Assembly: GCF_026625125.1 (NCBI RefSeq)
Contig: NZ_CP113097.1
Span: 1,922,001-1,986,000 of the forward strand
Direction of reading: 5' to 3'
DNA from: Pseudomonas putida
GTDB taxonomy: Bacteria; Pseudomonadota; Gammaproteobacteria; Pseudomonadales; Pseudomonadaceae
Length of the DNA stretch: 64,000 nucleotides
The translations under genes were made by a program, and so were the position numbers. This document shows, piece by piece, positions 52,517 through 62,449 of the stretch. The notes below the pieces were generated by a model. The model was given only the letters and a program-made list of their open reading frames with translations, had not been told where the DNA came from and ran no database searches. Numbering within the stretch: position 1 is the stretch's first letter; the number at the start of each line of letters is the position of its first letter.

Positions 52517-53311
52517 ATGAGCGTATCGAAAGACACCCTCGAAACACTCGCTGCAGCGCTTCGCCGCGCAGAAGCTAGCGGACGGAGTATTCGCCCGCTG
52601 CGTGAAGAAATTGGCATCGAAGCGGCAGACGCCGCCTACGCCATTCAACGCTTAAATGTGTCTGTTGCACAGGCCGAAGGCCGTCGCATCATTGGCCGGA
52701 AGATTGGGTTGACCAACAAGGCAGTCCAGGCGCAACTCGGAGTTGACCAGCCTGACTTCGGTACTCTCTTCGCTGATATGTGTTATGGCGACGGCAACAC
52801 CGTGCCGTTTGATCGTGTCATGCAGCCGAAGATCGAAGCCGAAATTGCTTTGGTGCTGCATAGGGACTTGCCTTCAGTGGACACCACCTTCCTCGACGTG
52901 CTGGCAGCGACAGGTTGGGTATTGCCGGCATTGGAAATCGTCGGGTCACGCATCAAAGACTGGAACATTCGCTTCGTGGATACCGTGGCCGATAACGCCT
53001 CTAGTGGTTGTTTCGTCCTAGGCGGTCCGCTGCGGAATTTGGAAGGGGTAGATCTGCGCAACGCGCGGATGACCATGACTCGCAATGGTGAAGTGGTTTC
53101 CCAGGGCTCAGGCGCAGAATGCCTCGGCCATCCGTTGAACGCTGCTGCTTGGCTGGCCTCGACCATGGCACGCATGAATACCCCACTTAGGGCCGGCGAT
53201 CTCATCCTAACCGGCGCACTGGGTCCGATGGTATCGGTGGCGATGGGTGACCAATTTGAAGCGGTGATTGAGGGCATTGGCATGGTTGGCGTCCAGTTCA
53301 GCGATCTGTAA
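52517..53311 (+). CDS. mhpD: 2-keto-4-pentenoate hydratase
   Basis: 264 aa. Hydratase motifs of the MhpD/fumarylacetoacetate-hydrolase-like family: [40 protein letters not shown] (metal-binding Glu residues) and the late [11 protein letters not shown]. It hydrates 2-hydroxypentadienoate to 4-hydroxy-2-oxopentanoate. It follows mhpC by 36 bp in the same transcription unit. Confidence 0.92.
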   Translation: MSVSKDTLETLAAALRRAEASGRSIRPLREEIGIEAADAAYAIQRLNVSVAQAEGRRIIGRKIGLTNKAVQAQLGVDQPDFGTLFADMCYGDGNTVPFDRVMQPKIEAEIALVLHRDLPSVDTTFLDVLAATGWVLPALEIVGSRIKDWNIRFVDTVADNASSGCFVLGGPLRNLEGVDLRNARMTMTRNGEVVSQGSGAECLGHPLNAAAWLASTMARMNTPLRAGDLILTGALGPMVSVAMGDQFEAVIEGIGMVGVQFSDL

Positions 53312-53340
53312 CCAATGTATGCGAGCTGCAGGGGATATTT

Positions 53341-54279
53341 ATGAAAAAGAAACTCAAGGTAGCGATTATAGGGCCGGGCAACATTGGCACTGATTTGATG
53401 ATAAAGGTGATGCGTAATGCCAAATACTTAGAGATGGGGGTCATGGTTGGTGTTGACCCCAACTCCGATGGTCTTGCTAGGGCCCAGCGGTTGGGCATTA
53501 CGATTACCTCTGACGGCGTTCATGGGCTGGTTAACTCGCCAGAGTTCGTCGATATCGATTTCGTATTTGATGCCACTAGCGCAAGCGCCCATCTCAACAA
53601 CAGCGCGATATTGCGTGCTGCTAAACCGGGTATTCGTTTAATCGATTTGACGCCGGCAGCCGTTGGACCTTACTGCGTGCCGGTGGTTAACCTCGAACAG
53701 AATCTGGGGCAGCTCAACGTCAATATGGTCACCTGTGGCGGCCAGGCTACCATTCCCATGGTCGCGGCAGTATCGCGTGTGGCCAAGGTGCATTACGCCG
53801 AAATCGTCGCGTCGATTGCCAGCAAATCTGCAGGTCCTGGTACCCGCGCCAATATCGATGAGTTTACTGAAACAACTTCAAGAGCCATCGAGATGATCGG
53901 CGGCGCTTCCAAGGGCAAAGCGATCATCGTGATGAATCCTGCCGAGCCGCCTCTGATGATGCGCGATACCGTCTTCGTACTCAGTGAGGCCGCAGATCAG
54001 GAGCTAATTGAGGCCTCCATCCAAGAGGTTACTGCGGCGGTGCAGGCCTACGTAGCTGGTTACCGCCTGAAGCAGAAAGTTCAATTCGACATCATCCCTA
54101 CGGATGCGCCGCTGAACATCTCTGGCCTAGGCCAGTTCTCCGGCTTAAAAACCACGGTGTTCCTGGAAGTCGAGGGGGCCGCCCATTACCTGCCAGCCTA
54201 TGCCGGTAATCTCGACATCATGACCTCCGCTGCCTTGGCCACCGCCGAGCGCATGGCGAAGTCGATGCTCAACGCCTAA
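53341..54279 (+). CDS. mhpF: Acetaldehyde dehydrogenase, acylating
   Basis: 312 aa. NAD-binding [15 protein letters not shown] at the N-terminus and the catalytic cysteine in [14 protein letters not shown] identify the MhpF/DmpF family. It forms a channelled complex with the aldolase MhpE and turns acetaldehyde, NAD+ and CoA into acetyl-CoA. It directly precedes mhpE with a 10-bp gap, as in E. coli. Confidence 0.94.
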   Translation: MKKKLKVAIIGPGNIGTDLMIKVMRNAKYLEMGVMVGVDPNSDGLARAQRLGITITSDGVHGLVNSPEFVDIDFVFDATSASAHLNNSAILRAAKPGIRLIDLTPAAVGPYCVPVVNLEQNLGQLNVNMVTCGGQATIPMVAAVSRVAKVHYAEIVASIASKSAGPGTRANIDEFTETTSRAIEMIGGASKGKAIIVMNPAEPPLMMRDTVFVLSEAADQELIEASIQEVTAAVQAYVAGYRLKQKVQFDIIPTDAPLNISGLGQFSGLKTTVFLEVEGAAHYLPAYAGNLDIMTSAALATAERMAKSMLNA

Positions 54280-54289
54280 GGAGTACGAC

Positions 54290-55309
54290 ATGACATCTAC
54301 CCCTGGACAAAAAATCTATATTTCGGATGTAACGCTGCGAGATGGCAACCATGCGATCCGTCACCAATACTCAATACAGAACGTGCAGGACATCGCCCGC
54401 GCTCTGGATAGAGCCAGGGTTGACTCGATCGAAGTGGCTCACGGCGATGGCCTTCAAGGATCGAGTTTCAACTACGGCTTTGCTGCCCATACTGATTTGG
54501 AATGGATTGAAGCGGTCGCGGACGTTACTAAGCGCGCAAAGATTACCACTTTGCTCCTACCTGGCATCGGAACCGTGCATGATTTGAAAGCCGCTTACGA
54601 CGCTGGGGCTCGTGGTGTGCGAATCGCCACTCATTGCACCGAAGCGGACGTGTCGAAACAACATATAGAATATGCTCGCGAACTGGGCATGGACACGGTC
54701 GGTTTTTTGATGATGAGCCACATGATCCCGGCTGAACAGTTAGCTGCGCAGGCCAAGCTAATGGAGACATACGGCGCGACATGCGTGTACATGGCCGACT
54801 CCGGTGGGGCGATGAGCATGCAGGATGTGCGGGAGCGTTTCCGCGCTTTCAAGGCAACCCTCAAGGCCCAGACCGAGACTGGCCTGCATGCTCACCATAA
54901 CCTCGCGCTCGGCGTCGCCAACTCGATCACTGCCGTCGAGGAAGGGTGTAATCGCATCGATGCGAGCCTGGCCGGTATGGGGGCAGGCGCAGGCAACACG
55001 CCATTAGAGGTGTTCATCGCCGCCGCAGACCGCCTGGGCTGGAACCATGGTACGGACCTTTACACGCTTCTAGATGCAGCGGACGACATCGTTCGCCCCC
55101 TGCAAGATCGCCCAGTAAGGGTTGACCGCGAAACTTTAGCATTAGGTTATGCGGGGGTTTACTCAAGCTTCCTGCGGCATGCCGAGCTCGCCGCTGCTAA
55201 ATACGGCCTGAAAGCACTCGACATCCTTGTTGAGCTGGGCAAACGCCGTATGGTCGGTGGACAGGAGGATATGATTGTAGACGTTGCCCTAGACCTCCTA
55301 AAACGCTGA
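54290..55309 (+). CDS. mhpE: 4-hydroxy-2-oxovalerate aldolase
   Basis: 339 aa preceded by AAGGAG. DRE-TIM-type start [14 protein letters not shown] with the metal-binding Asp, and the [13 protein letters not shown] motif with the metal histidines. It cleaves 4-hydroxy-2-oxopentanoate to pyruvate and acetaldehyde, passing the latter to MhpF. Last gene of the meta-cleavage operon; followed by a hairpin-bearing gap and the convergent porin gene. Confidence 0.94.
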   Translation: MTSTPGQKIYISDVTLRDGNHAIRHQYSIQNVQDIARALDRARVDSIEVAHGDGLQGSSFNYGFAAHTDLEWIEAVADVTKRAKITTLLLPGIGTVHDLKAAYDAGARGVRIATHCTEADVSKQHIEYARELGMDTVGFLMMSHMIPAEQLAAQAKLMETYGATCVYMADSGGAMSMQDVRERFRAFKATLKAQTETGLHAHHNLALGVANSITAVEEGCNRIDASLAGMGAGAGNTPLEVFIAAADRLGWNHGTDLYTLLDAADDIVRPLQDRPVRVDRETLALGYAGVYSSFLRHAELAAAKYGLKALDILVELGKRRMVGGQEDMIVDVALDLLKR

Positions 55310-55452
55310 CTATAAGCTCGCGGTCAACTGGCCATACCGCGAGACGCCGGGGCGATCCTGGAACGCGCAGGGGTCGCTCCAAATGATTCGCTTTACATCT
55401 TTTTACTAAGGTGGCCTGAGCACGACTGCGCATGAAGTTATAGGGCTAGGTG

Positions 55453-55495
55453 TCTGGGGGCTTGGAAAGCCCTGGCCAATACCCCCAGGTTCAAC
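55453..55495. terminator. Hairpin between convergent mhpE and porin genes
   Basis: CTGGGGG and CCCCCAG frame an inner GGGCTT-gga-AAGCCC stem, giving a two-part hairpin in the 191-bp convergent gap. A T-run is lacking, but its position suits a bidirectional transcript end for both operons. Confidence 0.5.
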
Positions 55496-55500
55496 CTAAA

Positions 55501-56754
55501 TCACCAGAGACTTAAGGTGTAACCGATTACTATACGATTTTCGTCGATATCGTTAGTCAGGCCGCTGCCGGATCTAAACCGACCATTTCGCAAGGCAACG
55601 GACACATTTTTCAACGGACCGCTTTGCACGACATAGGACAGGTCGATATTGCGCTCCGCCTCCGTTCCGCTTGAGACGGCAGCGGTGCGTACATGAGAAG
55701 CCTTGACATAACGCGCCATCAATGTGAGGCCCGGAATTCCTATCCCTGCGAAGTCGTAGTCGTAACGATACTGCATGGCATCAGTATCGGCCTTAGTAAA
55801 CGCACCGATTAACGAAAGGTTATTGGAGTAGGGTACTACTCCTAAGTAAGGGAAGTCTCCATCCCCGGAAAGATTCTGGTAGCCAATAGTGTACTTATGT
55901 GCACCCCACGAAAGGGTCTCGAAGGCACTGAAAAAATTATTATCAATTGTTCCTCGATCGACTCTAGAGGGGCTTGAAAGATTTTTTTCACCATAATCCG
56001 TCGAATGGAAGAAACGAATATCGGACTTCAGTGAGATGCTTTTCGAGAACGAGTAGGTGTGGATGCCACCTATGAAGCTCTGCCTGTATATATCGTCTAG
56101 CTGAGAAGCATAATAAGAGAGCGAAAAGCTTGGCGAAGCACTATAGACAGCCCCGGCATAGTCTAAGTGTGAAGCCCCCACTCGTGAGTACAGTAGGTCA
56201 TCATTGCTGGACGAGTCTCGCAGGTTTTCTTTTTCGATGCGGCCGAGGTTAATAGTGAGGTTATCCAACTCTTTGGAGCTGATCATCGTTCCGGTGTAGG
56301 TGGATGGGAGCATCCGGCTGTCGCTGAAATTGACAACCGGCAACTTAGGTTGCAAGGTACCTATCAATATTTCAGTTTTGCTCACCCGCAGTTTACCAGT
56401 TAAGCCTAACTCGCTATAGCTATCCTCCGGGCGATTGGATGCCCCGTATGGAAGAAGGCCGGTACCTCTACGGTCAGGCGATGAGTCTAATTTGAGGCCG
56501 GTGAGTAAAAGCGCGTCTAACCCTACGCCAATCATTCCAGGTGTGAAACCAGAGCTAAACCGCACTATCATGCCCTGCGCCCATTCTTCGGCTTTGTTCT
56601 GAGAGGCACTTTCTTGGCGGAAATCCTTGTTAATATAAAAGTTTCTAAATTCGGCGCCGACTTTGCTGTCTTTGATGAAGTCGGCGTAAACGAAGGACGA
56701 ATCAAGAAACACAGGGAAAGCCATCAGCGCAGCTGATGCGATTTTGCTTGTCAT
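55501..56754 (-). CDS. OprD-family outer-membrane porin
   Basis: 417 aa. A signal peptide (MTSKIASAALMAFPVFLDSSFVYA) precedes FIKDSKVGAEFRNFYINKDF, the usual OprD N-terminal strand. Later strands include GVGLDALLLTGLKLDSSPDRRGTG and DFAGIGIPGLTLMARYV, and the protein ends in an aromatic residue (GYTLSLW). OprD/BenF-type channels admit small carboxylates. Together with the MFS gene on the other side of a divergent promoter, it should bring the aromatic acid across the outer membrane. Confidence 0.9.
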   Translation of the reverse strand: MTSKIASAALMAFPVFLDSSFVYADFIKDSKVGAEFRNFYINKDFRQESASQNKAEEWAQGMIVRFSSGFTPGMIGVGLDALLLTGLKLDSSPDRRGTGLLPYGASNRPEDSYSELGLTGKLRVSKTEILIGTLQPKLPVVNFSDSRMLPSTYTGTMISSKELDNLTINLGRIEKENLRDSSSNDDLLYSRVGASHLDYAGAVYSASPSFSLSYYASQLDDIYRQSFIGGIHTYSFSKSISLKSDIRFFHSTDYGEKNLSSPSRVDRGTIDNNFFSAFETLSWGAHKYTIGYQNLSGDGDFPYLGVVPYSNNLSLIGAFTKADTDAMQYRYDYDFAGIGIPGLTLMARYVKASHVRTAAVSSGTEAERNIDLSYVVQSGPLKNVSVALRNGRFRSGSGLTNDIDENRIVIGYTLSLW

Positions 56755-57406
56755 AGCGGTACCTTCTTATTTTTATGGCACTTATCAAGCTTGCGTTGGA
56801 GAGGCGAGGGCAGGGGCAAATAATTGGCAGCCGTTAAACGATTCACTATTCTACATAAGCGAATCTTGCGATCGGCTTACCGAATCCTCTCGCTCCGGTT
56901 ACCTTTTAGATTCCAAGTACCTCCACTCTTTTCGGCTAGCTGCCAGCTCCAATGGAGGAACCCGTCCTAATGCGATGGCGCCGACAGCTCAGCGTCAAGT
57001 AGATGATTAACATGTTTACCATATTCTGTCACATTTTTTTCGAGGCCAGCTGGGTTTGCGGGCAACGCCATGCAGCCGATCTGCAATCAGATTACGGGCT
57101 CTAGCCTGATCAGAGAGCCCGAATTTACACAAGTTTTTTGTGTTTTTCCTTTTGTAAAACAAGTGGTTATGACTTTTGTGTGGCCAAAATCGGTCGGCAA
57201 GCTCATTTTTTTACACCCCATGGAAGGGGCGACGGACGGTGTGCTCGGCCATTGGCTCTCCTAGAAAAATAGTGAACATGTTGACAAAAATCTCTGTTGG
57301 GTATTTCCTAGAGGTGCCTGGCAGCTTCGATCCACCTGCCTACCTCCCCGCCGTTGTAGGAGGTTACGTGTGTACAAAAAAAACAACATCCCGAGCGGAG
57401 AATAGA
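56755..57406. promoter_or_regulatory. Divergent gap between porin and MFS genes
   Basis: 652 bp, AT-rich and without a confident gene. It holds two hairpins: CGGGCTCT-11-AGAGCCCG (57095-57121) and ACACAA-gtttt-TTGTGT followed by TTTT (57127-57147). The region should contain the porin and importer promoters. Small frames here lack ribosome sites and are not called. Confidence 0.5.
57095..57121. promoter_or_regulatory. 8-bp perfect inverted repeat upstream of the MFS gene
   Basis: CGGGCTCT and AGAGCCCG separated by 11 bases, about 285 bp before the MFS start. It may be a regulator site or the first of two terminator-like hairpins. Confidence 0.4.
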
Positions 57407-58753
57407 ATGATGGAGAGTGCAACATATGCACCGGAACACCGCGCACCTGCGGACGATCGCACTGCGCTAGATGAAGCAGTTAAAAAGTCATTTAGACATC
57501 TGCTGCCGCTATTATTTGCCTGCTATGTCATGGCGTACATTGACCGTATAAATTTTGGATTTGCGGCCATCACCATGAACTCGGACTTGGGCGTGACGCT
57601 TACCCAGTTCGGACTGGCTGGCACGCTCTTCTATGCAGCTTACTTTTTCTTCGAAATCCCCAGTAATCTGCTACTTGAGCGCTTCGGTGCTAGGCGGTGG
57701 ATCGCTCGGATTATGATCACATGGGGGCTTGCTTCCATGGCCACCTGTCTCGCCACGGGACCATGGGGACTCTATGTTGCACGCATTGTGCTGGGGATTG
57801 CCGAGGCCGGTTTTGTCCCAGGTGTGCTGCTCTACTTAACCTTTTGGATCCCCGCAGCGAAGCGCGGTCGTGCTAACGCGCTCTTCATGATTGCTCAGCC
57901 CATGGCCATAATGCTGGGGTCGCCGCTCTCCGGCGGCATATTGGCATCAATGGACGGCTACCTTGGCATGCATGGCTGGCAGTGGATGTTTATCATTGAA
58001 GCTCTGCCTACCATCATACTGGGCCTGATGGTGCTCAAGTATCTGCCAGATGGTCCTCATAAAGCGCGCTGGCTAACGGAGGCGCAAAGCAAAGCATTGA
58101 CGGCTGAGCTAGCCTCTGAGCAGGTGACAGGCAAAGTCGAGAAGAGTCGAGTTTCGCTTAAGCCACTGCTCAACACTCCTTTCGTGTTAACGTGTTTTGC
58201 TTATTTCGCTCTGGTTGCGAGCTTGAGTACGCTGGGCACTTGGTCGCCATTGATCATCAGGGAAATATTTAGCGGATCGAGCGTACTTAATATTGGTTTG
58301 GCAGCCGCAATTCCTGGACTTGCAGCCATTATTATGATGCCGCTGCTGAGTGGATCGTCAGATCGTCGCCAAGAGCGTGCTCATCATTTCGCGTTTGCCG
58401 CGAGTTTGTCTGCGCTTGGTTGGTTCGCTACTACCCTTACCGGTAATCCCTCCCTGCAGCTTATTGGTCTGGTTGCGGCGACCGCAGGAGGATTTTCTGC
58501 CATGCCTATTCTCTGGACAATCCCCCCAACCATTCTGTCTCGGCTCGCCAGGCCCATGGGTATCGCCACCATCAGTTGCTGCGGGATTCTGGGATCGGTG
58601 ATTAGCCCAACAGCCAATGGCATGCTCCGCGAGGCGACAGGGAGCTACGTGGCTACCGGCTGGTTGGGCGTGTTCTGGATGTTGACTACAGCCGTATTGC
58701 TCGTTATCGCTGTGAAGGTCCAGCAGGGCATGACGCGCTCTGACGCTGGCTAG
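57407..58753 (+). CDS. MFS transporter, anion:cation symporter (phthalate/tartrate-type) family
   Basis: 448 aa from ATG 57407 with GGAG 8 bp upstream; the longer frame from 57176 has none. Twelve predicted spans in two halves. The first span region reads LLPLLFACYVMAYIDRINFGFAAI, where the D-R-x-N motif is typical of ACS-family importers. The family takes up organic acids such as phthalate, tartrate, glucarate or hydroxyphenylacetate. Its neighbours are a porin and side-chain oxidation enzymes, so the growth substrate of this cluster is its likely cargo. Confidence 0.9.
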   Translation: MMESATYAPEHRAPADDRTALDEAVKKSFRHLLPLLFACYVMAYIDRINFGFAAITMNSDLGVTLTQFGLAGTLFYAAYFFFEIPSNLLLERFGARRWIARIMITWGLASMATCLATGPWGLYVARIVLGIAEAGFVPGVLLYLTFWIPAAKRGRANALFMIAQPMAIMLGSPLSGGILASMDGYLGMHGWQWMFIIEALPTIILGLMVLKYLPDGPHKARWLTEAQSKALTAELASEQVTGKVEKSRVSLKPLLNTPFVLTCFAYFALVASLSTLGTWSPLIIREIFSGSSVLNIGLAAAIPGLAAIIMMPLLSGSSDRRQERAHHFAFAASLSALGWFATTLTGNPSLQLIGLVAATAGGFSAMPILWTIPPTILSRLARPMGIATISCCGILGSVISPTANGMLREATGSYVATGWLGVFWMLTTAVLLVIAVKVQQGMTRSDAG

Positions 58754-58826
58754 CCATGTGGGCTTAATAGGTATACCAGTGCGCTTGGCTAAAGCTAAGC
58801 TGCTATAGGATATTTGAGGAATAGTT

Positions 58827-59588
58827 ATGAGTAATTACTACGAGCGTCCCCAGCGCTTCAGTGACGAGGAATGGTCGGCAAGAGTAAAGCTGGCCGCGTG
58901 CTACAGAATCTTTGATATGTTGGGGTGGAGTGAATCCATTTATAACCATATCTCGGTCAAGGTTCCAGGTGCCGAGCAATGTTTTCTAGTTAACCCCTTC
59001 GGGCTGCACTATTCGGAAGTGACAGCCTCTAATTTGGTGAAAGTTGATATTGAAGGAAATATCATCGGTCATTCAGATTGGCCAATCAATCCTGCAGGCT
59101 TTACTTTTCATAGCGTGATTCATAAAGAAGTTCCGGACGCTCACTGTGTTATGCATATTCACACGACACCCACGATGGCTGTGTGCTGCAGTGAGAAAGG
59201 CTTAGAGTTTACCAATTTTTATGCGGCAATGCTGTATAATAAGTTGGCCTACCATGATTTCGAAGGTATTACTCTTCACGCAGAAGAGGGGCATAGAATC
59301 TTGGAGAGCAGCAACGGAAAGCCGGTGCTGCTGTTGAAAAATCACGGGCCGGTGGTGATGGGGAGCTCTATAGCCAACGCATTTTCGCTGCTATGGCGGT
59401 TGCAGCGCGCATGTGAAGTTCAAGTGGCAACCGCTGCGCTCGGCAGCGCGGTCGCGATTGATGAAGCTGTCCTCCAACAGTGCGCAAAACAAACACTCAG
59501 TAGTAATCCAAAATACGGTGCTGGTGAAGATGTTTTCGCGGCGATGACACGCCTGGTTGATCGTATTGATAGTGCTTATAAGCACTGA
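58827..59588 (+). CDS. Class II aldolase/adducin family protein
   Basis: 253 aa. The N-terminal helices (KLAACYRIFDMLGWSESIYNHISVKVPG), the zinc motif HCVMHIHTTPT and the later LLLKNHGPVVMG are those of L-fuculose-phosphate-aldolase-like enzymes. Members cleave or decarboxylate hydroxylated acids, and some act on non-phosphorylated aromatic substrates. In this cluster it might split a hydroxylated side chain, but the substrate is open. It follows the MFS gene by 73 bp and ends before a terminator. Confidence 0.85.
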   Translation: MSNYYERPQRFSDEEWSARVKLAACYRIFDMLGWSESIYNHISVKVPGAEQCFLVNPFGLHYSEVTASNLVKVDIEGNIIGHSDWPINPAGFTFHSVIHKEVPDAHCVMHIHTTPTMAVCCSEKGLEFTNFYAAMLYNKLAYHDFEGITLHAEEGHRILESSNGKPVLLLKNHGPVVMGSSIANAFSLLWRLQRACEVQVATAALGSAVAIDEAVLQQCAKQTLSSNPKYGAGEDVFAAMTRLVDRIDSAYKH

Positions 59589-59638
59589 CGGCGCGATCGA
59601 TCATATTCTGTGCTCTTGCGACAAGGGCATTAGCATTC

Positions 59639-59674
59639 AGGGTCAGGGGTTAAAACTCTTGGCCCTTTTTGTTT
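59639..59674 (+). terminator. Rho-independent terminator after the aldolase gene
   Basis: AGGGTCA and TGGCCCT pair over 7 bp (one G-T), with an inner GGTT-aa-AACT extension, then TTTTTGTTTT. The position, 50 bp after the class II aldolase stop, and the T-run are textbook. Confidence 0.75.
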
Positions 59675-59770
59675 TCGTATTTTATAAATAAGTTCTCGAT
59701 CTTCCTGCGTTTACTACTTGTTCTCATGGTATTGGGCGGTGTGGATCGCCATGGTCGGCGGAGGCTTTTA

Positions 59771-60916
59771 GTGGAAAAGTATCGTAATATTTTTGATCTT
59801 CGTTGTGCGGCTCGCCAGTCACTTCCTCAGCCTGTCTTCGAATACATGGATGGCGGTGCGGAAGATGAAACCACTTTGCGCGAGAGCATGAGTGACTATG
59901 ATGCAATTAAACTCATACCCAAAGTGCTAAAGGATGTCAGTCGAATCTATCGTGGCGCTAAGCTGTTTGGTTCAGATATCACGGCGCCTATCATGATATC
60001 ACCGACAGGATTGTCCGGACTGTACCATCGAGATGGAGAGCTAGCGGTAGCGAGGGCTGCTGGAGCATTAGGCATCCCTTATTCCCTTTCGACTCTCTCG
60101 ACCTATTCAATTGAACAGGTTGCTAGCTGCGCTACCGGGCCGAAGCTTCTCCAAATCTATATTTTCAAAGATAAAGGGATTACACTTGATCTCATCGAAA
60201 GGGCGCGTGTTTCTGGTTACGACGGGTTGATTGTGACTCTGGACACTCCCATGGGAGGGAACCGAGAACGGGACTGGCGTAATGGTATGAGCGTGCCGCC
60301 TAGATTAGGATTGGCTAATCTTCTTAAATTTGCGCGCCGCCCCTGCTGGTCATTATCCGCCTTGCGCAACGTTGATCGCTTCGAGTTTGGAAATTTTAAG
60401 AGCGATCAGTTAGCGTCAATGAGTGGCGGCCCAAGTGTTAGTCAATTCGTTAATAGTCAATTCGACCGTGGACTGACATGGAAAGATATCGATTGGCTAA
60501 GGGGTCACTGGAAAGGGTCATTGGCCGTTAAAGGTATATTAGCCGCTGAAGATGCAGTCCAGGCTGTGAAAGCTGGATGTGATACTCTCCTCATATCCAA
60601 TCATGGCGGGCGGCAATTAGATGGCGCGGTTTCTGCTATCAGTCAAATTGGTAAGGTGTCGGATAGCGTTGGTGGCGAAGCGGCTATCGTATGTGACGGA
60701 GGAATACGGCGGGGATCTCATATTTTAAGGGCGCTGGCCATGGGTGCCACTGCGTGCTCTATTGGGCGGCCGTATCTTTACGGCCTTGCTGTCGGTGGCG
60801 AAGTAGGAGTACGAAGGGCGCTATCACTGCTCATCGAGGAACTTGACAGAGCGATGACGCTGACCGGCGTTGGCAATATTGCCGGCGTTAATCAAACTAT
60901 TCTAGCCTATAACTAG
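59771..60916 (+). CDS. FMN-dependent 2-hydroxyacid dehydrogenase (mandelate/L-lactate type)
   Basis: 381 aa from GTG 59771 with GGAGG upstream; the in-frame extension to 59669 would run through the terminator. FMN and substrate residues are visible: ISPTGLSGLYHRDGELAVARAAG, IVTLDTPMGGNRERDWRNGM, catalytic His in SNHGGRQLDG, and CDGGIRRGSHILRALAMGA. The loop between ~180 and 215 (LGLANLLKFARRP) resembles the membrane-binding segment of MdlB and LldD. It oxidises an (S)-2-hydroxyacid to the 2-oxoacid with electrons to the quinone pool. Given the neighbours, an aryl 2-hydroxyacid such as mandelate is plausible; lactate is the alternative. Confidence 0.85.
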   Translation: MEKYRNIFDLRCAARQSLPQPVFEYMDGGAEDETTLRESMSDYDAIKLIPKVLKDVSRIYRGAKLFGSDITAPIMISPTGLSGLYHRDGELAVARAAGALGIPYSLSTLSTYSIEQVASCATGPKLLQIYIFKDKGITLDLIERARVSGYDGLIVTLDTPMGGNRERDWRNGMSVPPRLGLANLLKFARRPCWSLSALRNVDRFEFGNFKSDQLASMSGGPSVSQFVNSQFDRGLTWKDIDWLRGHWKGSLAVKGILAAEDAVQAVKAGCDTLLISNHGGRQLDGAVSAISQIGKVSDSVGGEAAIVCDGGIRRGSHILRALAMGATACSIGRPYLYGLAVGGEVGVRRALSLLIEELDRAMTLTGVGNIAGVNQTILAYN

Positions 60917-61030
60917 TAAGCTCCCATTCCATTGCGTTGGCTGTTGGGATTTTAAAGTATAGGCCATTCGGATAAAGAGCTGGGAGCCGAGATTTGCAAC
61001 CCCGGCTTCCAACAACTGAAAGTTACAAAT

Positions 61031-62449
61031 CTACGCGCATTGGATTGATCTGAAGATTAATAGATCCTCGATGCCAAATTTGCCATTCTCCCGACCGAAG
61101 CCGGAATTTTTCCAACCACCAAAAGGGGTCGCCAGGTTCTGAGGCGCCCCATTGATGATGACCTGGCCGGTCTGCAACTGTTCGGCCACCTTATTCGCTC
61201 GTTCCAGGTCGCGCGACCAAACCGCACCAGAGAGACCGTAATCTGTGGAATTGGCGATTTCGACCGCTTCTTCCTCGGTGTCGTACGGGAGCAGGCAAAC
61301 CACAGGCCCGAAGACCTCTTGTTGTGCGATCTCAGAAGCAGGGTCGACGTTGCTCACGATGGTAGGGGCAATGAAGAAGCCTCTCTCAAAACCGGCAACG
61401 GGCAGGTCTCCCGTAGAGCGAACAACAGCGCCGGCGTCGAGCGCTGTCTGTATCATGCGCTGTATATGCCTGAACTGCTTTTCGTTGGCGACTGGGCCCA
61501 ATCGAGTATCTGCCTGGCAAGGGTCACCGAGCTTCCATTGCCTGGCTTCGCTGAGGTAGCGCTCGGTGATTTCAGCAACGAGTTTGCGTGGAGCAATAAT
61601 CCTGGACTGGCTGACGCAGGTCTGGCCAGAGTTGGCCAGCGACATGCGCACGATGTGAGGCAAGGCGGCATCAAGATCGGCATCTTCCAGGACGACCGCC
61701 GCAGACTTGCCGCCGAGCTCAAGCGTTAGGCGCTTAAGGCTTTCAGCCGCCTTCACCATGATTGCCTTGCCTACGGGCGTGGAGCCCGTAAAGCTCACGT
61801 GGTTGATGTCGGGATGAGTGACGAGGTACTCACCGACATCGGCGCCGCCCCAGACCATGTTGAACACACCTGCCGGCAGCGAAGTCTCGGCTACGCATTC
61901 GGCAAAGATCTCAGCAACACCAGGGCTCACTTCGCTGGGCTTGAGCACTACTGAGCAACCAGCAGCGATCACAGCGGCAACCTTGGCCACAATCTGATGC
62001 AGTGGGAAGTTCCATGGTGTCAGAGCTGCTACAACGCCTGCACCTACGCGCTGAACCCGGCCATTACCGATAGTCTCTTCCCAGCTGATCTGATCAATGC
62101 CTTCAATCGCCAGCTCAATGCCTTTGGTCGCCATGCCAAGCTGCATGCTTTGCCCCAGGAATTTCGGGCAACCTATCTCTAGGGCCAGAGCTTCTGCAAT
62201 GTCTTCATTGCGAGCCGAGAGCGCAGTCGATAGCTCGGAGAGCGCTGTTTTTCGCTCGGAAAGAGAACTCTTGCTCCAGGTACGGTGACCCTGCTTCGCG
62301 CTCGAAATAGCATCATCGACGTCTGCCAGCGAGGCGAAGGTAACTCGACCCACCACACGACCGAGGACGGGGGAGACCACGTCATAGCCAGTGTTGCCGG
62401 AGCAGCGCGAAGCGCTGCCCTGGCTGAAGAACTTGTTGTATTCGATCAT
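61031..62449 (-). CDS. Aldehyde dehydrogenase, NAD(P)-dependent
   Basis: 472 aa. Family motifs: ALTPWNFPLHQIVAKVAAVIAAGCSVVLKPSE, FTGSTPVGKAIM, the general base in TLELGGKSAAVVLEDAD and the catalytic Cys in NSGQTCVSQSRI, with EVFGPVV near the end. Its start overlaps the stop of the TPP-enzyme gene (ATGA, 62446-62449), so the decarboxylase and dehydrogenase are coupled: the 2-oxoacid becomes an aldehyde and then an acid. With the FMN dehydrogenase opposite it forms a route analogous to mdlB-mdlC-mdlD. Substrate not certain. Confidence 0.9.
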   Translation of the reverse strand: MIEYNKFFSQGSASRCSGNTGYDVVSPVLGRVVGRVTFASLADVDDAISSAKQGHRTWSKSSLSERKTALSELSTALSARNEDIAEALALEIGCPKFLGQSMQLGMATKGIELAIEGIDQISWEETIGNGRVQRVGAGVVAALTPWNFPLHQIVAKVAAVIAAGCSVVLKPSEVSPGVAEIFAECVAETSLPAGVFNMVWGGADVGEYLVTHPDINHVSFTGSTPVGKAIMVKAAESLKRLTLELGGKSAAVVLEDADLDAALPHIVRMSLANSGQTCVSQSRIIAPRKLVAEITERYLSEARQWKLGDPCQADTRLGPVANEKQFRHIQRMIQTALDAGAVVRSTGDLPVAGFERGFFIAPTIVSNVDPASEIAQQEVFGPVVCLLPYDTEEEAVEIANSTDYGLSGAVWSRDLERANKVAEQLQTGQVIINGAPQNLATPFGGWKNSGFGRENGKFGIEDLLIFRSIQCA

